From Thecamonas trahens ATCC 50062 (Eukaryota > Apusozoa > Apusomonadida > Apusomonadidae): a stretch of DNA of 21,950 nt. The stretch is from NCBI RefSeq assembly GCF_000142905.1, contig NW_013657624.1, forward strand, positions 142,564-164,513, written 5' to 3'. A model generated the notes under the pieces. That model was given only the letters and a program-made list of their open reading frames with translations, was not told where the DNA came from and searched no databases. Positions 10,172-17,595 of the stretch are shown piece by piece (within the stretch, counting starts at the first letter, position 1; each line of letters begins with the position of its first letter). The translations under genes and the position numbers were made by a program.

Positions 10172-11139
10172 ATGGCTGCCGCAGGCGACGAGGTGCGAGC
10201 TGCTGGCTGTGCCGGAGACGACGAGTCGGGCAAGGTGGAGGCTGCGGGCGAGAGCGTGGCGGCGGCGCAGGCGGGCAGCAGACAGACCAGGAGCGAGTCG
10301 GACGAGGCAGGGCCGAGCAGGAAGCGGCGCAAGGGACTCGGCGGCGGCGATGCCGGACGAAGCGGCAGGGGTCGGGCAAAGGCAGAGGGAAGAGCAAGAA
10401 GCAGGCGACAAACGCGTACGGCAACTACCGCGGGTACTACAAGACAAGCTATCGCGATGGCGCAGCCGATGCGCGGCCGGAGCTGATCCCGGTCTCGGCG
10501 GTTGCCGGCAAGTCGCTGCTGGACATCGGGTGCAACTCGGGCTTGCTCACGCTCAAGCTCCTCGCCTCGCACGGCCCGGCAAGCGTGCTCGGCATCGACG
10601 TTGACCAGCGGCTTATTGCGCATGCTAGGCAGCGGCTGCGTGAGATGGAGCCGGAGCTGGCGGCAAACGCTCGCTTTGCCTGCTGTGATATCATGGCGGT
10701 CGCCGCCGGCAAGCCGGTGCCGTCGGCACTGCTGCCTCAGGCCTACGTCATGCCCGAGCGCAAGCTGCGTTCGCAAGACGTCAAGTCATCGTCGGCCGTC
10801 CAGCGTGGCAAGACCAAGTTTGGCGTTGTCCTTGCGCTCTCGGTCAGCAAGTGGATCCACGTCCATCACGGCGACGCCGGCCTGATCTCCTTCTTTGAGC
10901 TCGTCTACGACCTGCTCGACGGGCCGGGCTCGGTCTTTGTTCTCGAGCCGCAGCCGTGGTCATCGTACCGCAAGCGCTGCCGCTTCCTCCCGGGGCTCTC
11001 GGACGTCATCCACACGCTGCAACTCCGTCCAGATGGCTTCGAACGCCTTCTCCTCGACACCATCGGCTTTACGGCCTGCTCGCGGCTGACGAACGAGGGC
11101 AACTTTGGCAAGCGCGAGATGCTCATGTTTATCAAGTAG
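10172..11139 (+). CDS. MEPCE: Bin3/MEPCE-type RNA 5'-gamma-phosphate methyltransferase (one frame break)
   Basis: SAM-dependent enzyme of the Bin3 family, which methylates the 5' gamma-phosphate of Pol III RNAs such as 7SK and U6. Family hallmarks: AYGNYRGYY before the domain, SAM motif I LLDIGCNSGLLTLKL, GIDVDQRLIAHA, LSVSKWIHVHHGDAGL, VFVLEPQPWSSYRKR, and a C-terminal NFGKREMLMFIK. The chosen ATG at 10172 (catATGgct) gives an acidic N terminus with a nuclear-signal-like PSRKRRK. The catalytic part lies one base out of frame with it; the shift falls in about 10330-10385, most simply one missing G in the GGGG at 10375. Corrected length is about 322 residues, smaller than human MEPCE (689) and near the bare catalytic core. 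The catalytic frame is also open upstream to 9802, but that extension is low-complexity intergenic sequence. Convergent with the GH18-like gene, 15 bp between stops. Confidence 0.88.
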
Positions 11140-11154
11140 AAGGAAGCTGCGAGG

Positions 11155-11991
11155 TCACGCCGTCCCGTGCCACTTGGCCAGCTGCGGCCACCATGCCGCA
11201 TCGAGCGGCGCGTCCCAGATGCCAATGCGGGTCACGCCCTTGGCGGCAATGGCCGCAAACCGGCGCTCAAGATCGGCGGGAGTGAGCGGCTGGCCGGTGG
11301 TCGGGTTGGTGGTCATGAGACCGACGCCGAGCTTGCGGACGCCAACCTGGGTCACTGCAGTCTCGAGAGCAGTCTCAAACGCGGACCACTCGCCGGCGTA
11401 GGTGGCCATAGTAAAGACGGTGTCGACCCGCGACTCGCCAAGCGCCGTGTAGTTCCACACATACGACCACTGCGCGGCGTCAACCGAGAGCCGCATGCCC
11501 TCGGCGTGAAGCGCGTCGGCAAAGCGCGAGAGAAAGGCGGCAAAGGCGAGGCCATCGTCATGGGTCGTCGGCGCTGTCGGCTCAAAGTCGATGTTGTAGC
11601 CGGTGAAGCCGCCAGCCTTGCCGGCAGCCACAGCCTGCGCAATAAAGCCGTCTGGCGAGGCAAAGACCTTGCGCATCCACTCGATCTCCACCGTCGTGAT
11701 CATGGGAAAGGTCTCCAGCCCGGCGCTCGCCAGAGCAGGCGCCACCACTGAGAACGAGTTGTTGATCAGGTTCGCCGAGCTACCCAGATCAAAGGCCTCG
11801 AATGAGACCGCGCCCAGCTCTGTCGCATGCGCCACCATCTCGGCAAGGTTTGCCGCCACCGGCTCCGAGCACCGCTCCAAGCACATCCACGGCATGGCCC
11901 ACCGCTGCCGGCCACCGCCCATGTCGCCTTCCGCTGCCACCACCACCGCCGCAAGCGCCAGCACCACCACTAACACCCTCGGCATCACCAT
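11155..11991 (-). CDS. Secreted GH18-like protein
   Basis: 278 residues from the ATG at 11991. The frame is open further upstream through a TTG, which is not used. A hydrophobic signal peptide (VLVVVLALAAVVVAA) is followed by a mature domain with WMCLERC, FEAFDLGSSANLI, FPMITTVEIEWMRK, YNIDFEP, WSYVWNYTALGESRVD and IGIWDAPLDAAWW. The YNIDFE stretch sits where GH18 enzymes have DxxDxDxE: the final Asp and the catalytic Glu are present, but the middle Asp is Asn, as in di-N-acetylchitobiase. A secreted or lysosomal chitobiase-like hydrolase or lectin is plausible; substrate is unknown. Length is about right for a single TIM barrel, so the gene seems complete. Its start is divergent from the vinculin gene. 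Confidence 0.75.
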   Translation of the reverse strand: MVMPRVLVVVLALAAVVVAAEGDMGGGRQRWAMPWMCLERCSEPVAANLAEMVAHATELGAVSFEAFDLGSSANLINNSFSVVAPALASAGLETFPMITTVEIEWMRKVFASPDGFIAQAVAAGKAGGFTGYNIDFEPTAPTTHDDGLAFAAFLSRFADALHAEGMRLSVDAAQWSYVWNYTALGESRVDTVFTMATYAGEWSAFETALETAVTQVGVRKLGVGLMTTNPTTGQPLTPADLERRFAAIAAKGVTRIGIWDAPLDAAWWPQLAKWHGTA

Positions 11992-12196
11992 GTCGTCCAA
12001 CAGCTACAGTGTGAGGAGGAGTGGAGTGAGGCTAGTGACTGTGGCCGAGCCAACAGCTCCATGCCATGCACACGCCGTCACGTACACATACCTGGCGAAC
12101 TCGCAGGCCGACACACAGGCGCAGCGCAGACCGACCGACCCCCCTTGCACATCCTTGCTCACCACACCCCTTCCACCCACGTCGCCCCTCGCCCCG

Positions 12197-12266
12197 TCCA
12201 CGTTGCCCCATCCACGTCGCCCCGTCCACGTCGCCCCGCCCACGTCGCCCCGTCCACGTCGCCCCA
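12197..12266 (+). repeat. 14-bp minisatellite, five copies
   Basis: Unit tccacgtcgccccg is repeated five times without spacers: 12197-12210, 12211-12224, 12225-12238, 12239-12252 and 12253-12266. Copies two and three are identical; the others differ by one or two bases. Each contains an ACGT core (cacgtc). Confidence 0.9.
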
Positions 12267-12283
12267 TTTCTCCGCACCCCTCT

Positions 12284-12327
12284 TCCCCTTCCCCTTCCCC
12301 TTCCCCTTCCCCTCCCCCCCCCCCCCC
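12284..12327 (+). repeat. CCTTCC repeat and poly-C tract
   Basis: About five ccttcc-type hexamers lead into a C run of about 14 bases, ending about 165 bp before the vinculin ATG. It resembles the C-rich tracts upstream of several other starts in the window. Confidence 0.8.
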
Positions 12328-12493
12328 TCGCGTGACAACCAAAAAAAAAAGGTCGTGGAAAAAGCAGCGTCCTCCACACTCTGATTCGCCAGAAACAAGT
12401 ACAGGTGAAACGCCAGCCGTTGCCGGCCTCCCCTCCTCCACGCCCTCGCCCTCGCCACACACGTCTCACACACGCTTGCAGCACTCACGCAAG

Positions 12494-15400
12494 ATGGTGC
12501 AAGTGGATGCTATTCTGGAGCCTGTGGCCGATGCGGTCTCGCAGCTCATTGTGTTCTCGGCCGACTGTGAGGAGCAGGGCATTCCCATGCCTGACCTGAC
12601 CGAGCTTTCGGGCATGGTTCTCGGAGCAACGACGCCGCTGGTGCAGGTGGCCATGGAGATGGCGCAGTCTTCACGGGATGCCAAGCTGAAGGATGCGCTT
12701 CCGCAGGCGGCATCTTCGGTCCAGGGCGCGGCGCAGCGGCTCGACGGCTTCTGCCAGCAGCTTCTGGCCACGCCCAACGACTCGGGCGCCCGCGACGGCA
12801 TGGTCGCCTCGTGCAAGGTCATCCTCGATGGCATGCGTGAGCTGCTGGAGGCGACCAACGACTCGGAGGTCCGCCGCATCCTCAAGGCCTGCCAGGAGTC
12901 GGCCAAGTTCACCAAGATGGTGACCCAGACGGCGGTCGAGTCGGACTTTCTCTCTGTCGCCCAGCATTTTTCCACCGCCTCCACCACCCTTGTCCGCCTC
13001 ACCAACGCCCGCCTGGAGGAGCTCTCCCATCCCGAGCTCGTCACCCGGCTCTCTGCCGCCGTCGAGCTTGTTCGCACCAACGCCCCGCTCGTCATCTCCT
13101 CCCACAAGTCGGTCCTGCAGACCTCGGGCGCCGCGGCCATCAAGACCCGCGAGTTTGTCGTCTCGGACATGGCCGCCGCCATCCAGGAGATCGCCACTGT
13201 TGTTCAGATCCGCATGTCCTCGATCTCTACGGTCTCAGCCCAAGACGCCCGCATGCTCAACCTCGCCTCCATCCAGTCGAACCTGCGGACCTGCCTCGCT
13301 GCCGCCCTCGCCGGTGACGCCGCCGCCCTCGCCGCCGCGCAGGCCCAGCTCGACGCCGACTTTTCCGAGCTCATCGCCCGCGCCCGCGCCGCCGCTGCCG
13401 CCTGTACCGACCAGGCCCTCAAGACCGAGCTTCTCACGCTCGCCAAGGAGGTCGAGGCCGCGCTGACGCGGACCAAGGCTGCGCAAAACGCACTCTGCGC
13501 CGACCCGGACTCGTCGGCCAAGCTTGCCGCCGCTCGCTCGGCCCAAGCTGAGCTCGAGCGCCTCGCCGCTGCCCTCACTGGTGTGGTCAAGGACGCGCTG
13601 CTGCTGCAGGCCAAGTCGGCCCTCGGCGCCATGCCGACCGAGCTGACCTCGGTGTTCAAGGCTGCGCAGGCGGCCGACGCTGCAGGCTTCCGTTCGGCCT
13701 CGATGTCCATGGGTGGCCAGTCGAAGCTCATGCTCACCGGCGCCCGCCAGTGGTCCGACTACGTCGAAGCGCAGTCGATCGTCACTGGCATCACCGCCGT
13801 CACCCGCATCCTTGAGCGCAACCTTCCACAGGTTGTCACTGCGGCGTCGACCATTCTGCAGGAGCCAAGCAACGGGCCAGCCAAGGAGCACCTCGCGGCA
13901 CTCACCAAGGGCTACCAGAGCCAGCTCGTCGAGCTCGAAAAGTACCTTGTCGACGACGAGGCTCTCGACGCCCGTATCCTCGCGCTCCTCGACCGCATTG
14001 CCGGCCAGTTTACGGTCCTCTCCTCGAACGTCGCCGCCGGCTCGGCCACCCTCCAGGTGCTGGCCACCACTTCGCTCGTCACCAAGCACGAGACGCTCTT
14101 TGACCTCGCGGCGACGTACGCCAGCGGCGAGCTCGAGGCCGGCTCGCGCGAAGCAGGCGCCGTAAGCGACGCCATCGCAAGTATTCGCCCGCTCCTCGCC
14201 CCGCTCCAGTCGCAGGCGGGCACTGCTGCGGCAGCACCCAGCGACCAGGCCGCAGCCCGCGCGCTCGGCGCCACCATCTCGGAGATCAAGTTCCAGAACT
14301 ACACCATCGAGTGCGTCGTCCGCGGCCGGGACCTGCCCAACCAGGCGTCGGCAATGGCGTCGGCGCGCGAGGCGGCGATTGCCGCGATGGGCGGCATGCT
14401 TGCCGCGGCCGCGCTTGGCGATGTGCCGGCCACCATGGCGCTGCTCCGCCAGGGCGACGAGGCGTACCGCCGCCAGATCGCACTCGCTCGCGAAGCTGCC
14501 TCAGGCATGGACTCGCTCCTTCAGCGCAAGGCCGTTCTCGAGGCTTGCGACGCGCTCGAGGCCGATCTCGAGGTGCTGGCGCCGGCCGCGGCTGCCGCGG
14601 CTGCCGCACCCGGCGACGCCGCCGCCCAGACTGAGCTCGCCCGCGCCGTCGAGGCCTGCGAGGCCGACTCGGCCGCCATCGAGCACCACCTCAACAACAA
14701 GCCGACCGAGAAGGAGGAGGTTGCCGAGCTGCTGGACGTCGCGCCGCGGACGCTCGACGCCATGGAGGCCGCAGTCCGCCGCGGCGACGCCGCCGAAGCC
14801 CAGGTCGCCGCCAGCGACGCCGCCGCCCAGTACCAGCGCATTGGCGAGCTTGCACAGTCGATCGACGTCGACGACCCGAGCAAGGCGGCGCGAGCGCAGG
14901 TGGCAGCCCAGAACATCGCGACCGCGTCGCAAGGGCTCGAGGCGGCGGCGGTGGCCGCGGCGAGCGAGCCGGCCAACACGGCGACCCAGGACACGCTCGG
15001 GGCGCTGACCCAGGCGCTGCGGTACAACGCAGGCGTTGTCGACGCGGCGCTCAAGCGCGAGCTGCAGCCAGAGCAGGAGATGGCCGAGCTGCGGACCGCG
15101 GTCGAGGCCACCTACCAGGCAATGCAGGCGTCGGCCGAGGCTGGCCAGCCTGCGACTACCGCCGAGTATGCCAAACAGATCCAGGATCTCAACACCCGCT
15201 ACGCCGAGCTTGGGCGCCAGGTTGCCGAGTCCAAGCTCGGGAGCAACCCGGCGGCGCACGAGGCGGCGTGTGCGGCGTGCACCGACCTCACTGCCGAGAC
15301 GTCCAACGCCGGCCCGGCGTCGGCGGCGGCGGCGGCCGACCCCAGCGACGCAGCCAAGCGCGACGAGCTGGCGACAGTTGTTGTGGCCATGCGCGATGCG

Positions 15401-17554
15401 CAGGACCGCATCGAGCGTGCGCTGGCCATGCCGGCGCCACAGTCTGCCGAAGCCGCGTTCTCGGCCCACCAGGTGCGCGGCGCCAACGCGCTCGACCTCA
15501 TGGTCGAGGCCGCCAAGGAGCACCAGCCCAAGGTTGCGGCTCAGTACGCCAAGCAGGCCAAGCGCGAGTACGGCGGGGTGCTGGAGAACGCGCGGACGCG
15601 GGCAGCTGGGGCCGACGCAGTCTCCAAGTCTGTGGCCGAGGCCAACATTGGCGAGGTTGAAGCGGCGCTGGCGAGCCTCGACGAGGCGCATGCGGCGTAT
15701 CAGGCGGCGCCGGACGACGCGGGTGCGGTGGCGGCGCTCGAAGCCGCAGCTGACCAGGTCAAGGCGAGCACCGCGACGCTCGAGGCGACGCTCAACGGCG
15801 AGATGAACCCGCAGCAGGAGTACGCCAACACGGTGATTCACGCCGAGGCCACCATGGAGCAGCTGGCGCGGGCGGTCAAGGCCGGCGACGTGGCCAAGGC
15901 TGACGCGCTGGCGGCAGTTGCCGAGGAGCAGAACCGCCGGCTGGCAACGCTGGCCCAGGCGCTGGCGCAGGAGCAGGACCCGCAGCAGGCGGCGATTGTG
16001 AACGCGGCATGCGGGCGGCTCAACGAGCAGCTCGACTCGATGGCGACGGTGGTGACTGCTGCGGCATCGGATCCCAACAACATCCACGCCATGGACGCGT
16101 TCGAGGCCATGGTGGCGTCGATTGCGGCGGAGAAGGAGAAGATATCCAGCGTGCTCGGCGACGACGGAACCGGCGCAGTGGCGGCGGCAGCAGCTGGCGG
16201 TGCGGTCATGACCGCGGCGTACCTGGCAACGTCAGGCGACAACTCGCCCGAGGCCGTGGCGGCGCGGGCAGCCCTCATCGAGACGCTCATGGGCGAGACC
16301 GACGCGCTGCTCGACGACATCAAGGCGGCGGCGACAGCCGGCAAGGTCCAGCTGACCAAGGTGCTCACGGCGCAGGGCGAGGAGAAGTATGACAGCCTCG
16401 CGGCGCTGGTCGAGGCCCAGGCTGGCGCGCTGGACGATCCGCTGGCGGCGTCAATTGTGGCGGCCAAGGCCGCGCACATCCGCCCGCAGATGGCGGCGGT
16501 GACGGCGGCAGCCAACGCAACCGCAGCCGATCCAGAGTCGGCCGACAAGGCCGAGACGTTGGACACGTCCATTCGCGAGCTGCAGGGCACGGTGGCGTCG
16601 ATCGACGACGGGCTCAAGGGAAAGCTCGACGCGCAGGAGATTGTGGCCACGCTTGTCAGCTCAGGCGCGACCAACCTCGATGCGCTCGAGACAGCGGCGG
16701 GTGCCGGCGACTCACAGCAGGCGCTTGCGCGGCGCAAGCAGGCCGAAAAGGACTACGGGCAGCTGCTCGAGGCTGCCGCTAGCCTGGAGTCGAGCCTCGC
16801 ATCGCAGGACGCCAAGGACGACTACAACGACGCGCTGGAGACGATCAAGGAGCAGCTGGGCGAGCTCAAGCTGGTGGCGTCGCGAGCAGCGGCAGCGCCC
16901 GGTGACGAGGACGCGCAGGACGAGCTGGCGGACGCGACTCACCTCATCAAGCACAACGCCAACAACGTGGCGCGGATTCTGCGCGGACAGGAGCCGCTGC
17001 CGGACCCGCTTGCGCCCGAGGAGGAGGAGGAGGAGCTCTCGCAGGACCCGCTGATGGCGGCGGCACAGCAGGTTTCGCGGTCGGCCAACAAGTGGGATGC
17101 GTCCGAGAACGAGATGGTGGCACTCGCGCAGCAGATCGGCGACCTCATGGCCGCCATGGCCGAGGCGCAGAAGGCTGGCGACAAGAAGGGCCTCATCGAG
17201 GCTGCGCGCGCCATCAACAAGCTCTGCGCCAAGATCCACACCATGGCCGCCGAGGTCCACAAGACGTGCGGCGACCCGCGGCTCAAGCGCGACCTCGAAG
17301 TTGTCATGGAGATGCTGCCCACCATCGGCGTGCAGCTCAAGATCATGTCGACTGTCCAGGCCTCGGCCCTCGCCGGCGACCGCCCGGACCCCGAGGCGCT
17401 GCACTCGCTCATTGTCTGCGCGCAGAACCTCTCCAACGCCGTCTCTCAGTGCATCTCGGCCTCGCAGTCGGCGTCGATCAAGTCGATGAAGACCGCCGTC
17501 ACCGTGGTGGCCGCCGCCCTTAAGTGGAAGAAGCTCCGCAAGAAGAAGCGCTAG
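12494..17554 (+). CDS. VCL: Vinculin-family protein with expanded repeat region
   Basis: Single-exon gene, 1686 residues; animal vinculin has about 1066. The ATG (caagATGgtg) is chosen because homology begins at once: DAILEPVADAVSQLIVF and GIPMPDLTEL match the vinculin head start, and SGARDGMVASCKVILDGM and SEVRRILKAC its D1 domain. The C-terminal 170 residues match the vinculin tail (SRSANKWDASENEMV, LIEAARAINKLCAKI, LPTIGVQLKIMSTVQA, CAQNLSNAV) and end in KWKKLRKKKR. Between them lies an Ala-rich helical series with a P-x-[DN]-x-x-A signature about every 120 residues, near residues 335, 454, 579, 704, 824, 947, 1071, 1191, 1344 and 1467. The Pro-rich head-tail linker is missing; a short LPDPLAP plus six Glu takes its place. 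Vinculins link talin or catenin complexes to F-actin at the membrane. Identification is firm; partners are inferred. Confidence 0.93.
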   Translation: MVQVDAILEPVADAVSQLIVFSADCEEQGIPMPDLTELSGMVLGATTPLVQVAMEMAQSSRDAKLKDALPQAASSVQGAAQRLDGFCQQLLATPNDSGARDGMVASCKVILDGMRELLEATNDSEVRRILKACQESAKFTKMVTQTAVESDFLSVAQHFSTASTTLVRLTNARLEELSHPELVTRLSAAVELVRTNAPLVISSHKSVLQTSGAAAIKTREFVVSDMAAAIQEIATVVQIRMSSISTVSAQDARMLNLASIQSNLRTCLAAALAGDAAALAAAQAQLDADFSELIARARAAAAACTDQALKTELLTLAKEVEAALTRTKAAQNALCADPDSSAKLAAARSAQAELERLAAALTGVVKDALLLQAKSALGAMPTELTSVFKAAQAADAAGFRSASMSMGGQSKLMLTGARQWSDYVEAQSIVTGITAVTRILERNLPQVVTAASTILQEPSNGPAKEHLAALTKGYQSQLVELEKYLVDDEALDARILALLDRIAGQFTVLSSNVAAGSATLQVLATTSLVTKHETLFDLAATYASGELEAGSREAGAVSDAIASIRPLLAPLQSQAGTAAAAPSDQAAARALGATISEIKFQNYTIECVVRGRDLPNQASAMASAREAAIAAMGGMLAAAALGDVPATMALLRQGDEAYRRQIALAREAASGMDSLLQRKAVLEACDALEADLEVLAPAAAAAAAAPGDAAAQTELARAVEACEADSAAIEHHLNNKPTEKEEVAELLDVAPRTLDAMEAAVRRGDAAEAQVAASDAAAQYQRIGELAQSIDVDDPSKAARAQVAAQNIATASQGLEAAAVAAASEPANTATQDTLGALTQALRYNAGVVDAALKRELQPEQEMAELRTAVEATYQAMQASAEAGQPATTAEYAKQIQDLNTRYAELGRQVAESKLGSNPAAHEAACAACTDLTAETSNAGPASAAAAADPSDAAKRDELATVVVAMRDAQDRIERALAMPAPQSAEAAFSAHQVRGANALDLMVEAAKEHQPKVAAQYAKQAKREYGGVLENARTRAAGADAVSKSVAEANIGEVEAALASLDEAHAAYQAAPDDAGAVAALEAAADQVKASTATLEATLNGEMNPQQEYANTVIHAEATMEQLARAVKAGDVAKADALAAVAEEQNRRLATLAQALAQEQDPQQAAIVNAACGRLNEQLDSMATVVTAAASDPNNIHAMDAFEAMVASIAAEKEKISSVLGDDGTGAVAAAAAGGAVMTAAYLATSGDNSPEAVAARAALIETLMGETDALLDDIKAAATAGKVQLTKVLTAQGEEKYDSLAALVEAQAGALDDPLAASIVAAKAAHIRPQMAAVTAAANATAADPESADKAETLDTSIRELQGTVASIDDGLKGKLDAQEIVATLVSSGATNLDALETAAGAGDSQQALARRKQAEKDYGQLLEAAASLESSLASQDAKDDYNDALETIKEQLGELKLVASRAAAAPGDEDAQDELADATHLIKHNANNVARILRGQEPLPDPLAPEEEEEELSQDPLMAAAQQVSRSANKWDASENEMVALAQQIGDLMAAMAEAQKAGDKKGLIEAARAINKLCAKIHTMAAEVHKTCGDPRLKRDLEVVMEMLPTIGVQLKIMSTVQASALAGDRPDPEALHSLIVCAQNLSNAVSQCISASQSASIKSMKTAVTVVAAALKWKKLRKKKR

Positions 17555-17595
17555 GCAGAGTAAAGGTGGTGTTTATGGTCGAGCTCTCCATGGCG

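Larger units (their letters stand above)
11992..12493. promoter_or_regulatory. Divergent intergenic region between GH18-like and vinculin genes
   Basis: About 500 bp without a supported gene. It holds five 14-bp minisatellite copies (12197-12266), a CCTTCC/poly-C tract (12284-12327), an A10 run (12341-12350) followed by TGGAAAAA (12356-12363), then about 130 bp of pyrimidine-rich leader to the vinculin ATG. The vinculin frame stays open backward through all this, but the sequence is low-complexity Pro/Ser/Thr and is not conserved-looking protein. Confidence 0.5.

Noticed and set aside
4828-10390. Programmed -1 ribosomal frameshifting at the four frame breaks
   Set aside because: No X-XXY-YYZ slippery heptamer was found at the likely junctions, and four independent uses in unrelated housekeeping genes are unlikely; missing bases are simpler.
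12197-12266. CRISPR-like array
   Set aside because: The units are 14 bp, contiguous and without spacers, so this is a minisatellite.
11603-12493. Upstream in-frame extension of the vinculin ORF
   Set aside because: It overlaps the GH18-like gene and low-complexity promoter DNA; vinculin homology begins at the ATG at 12494.
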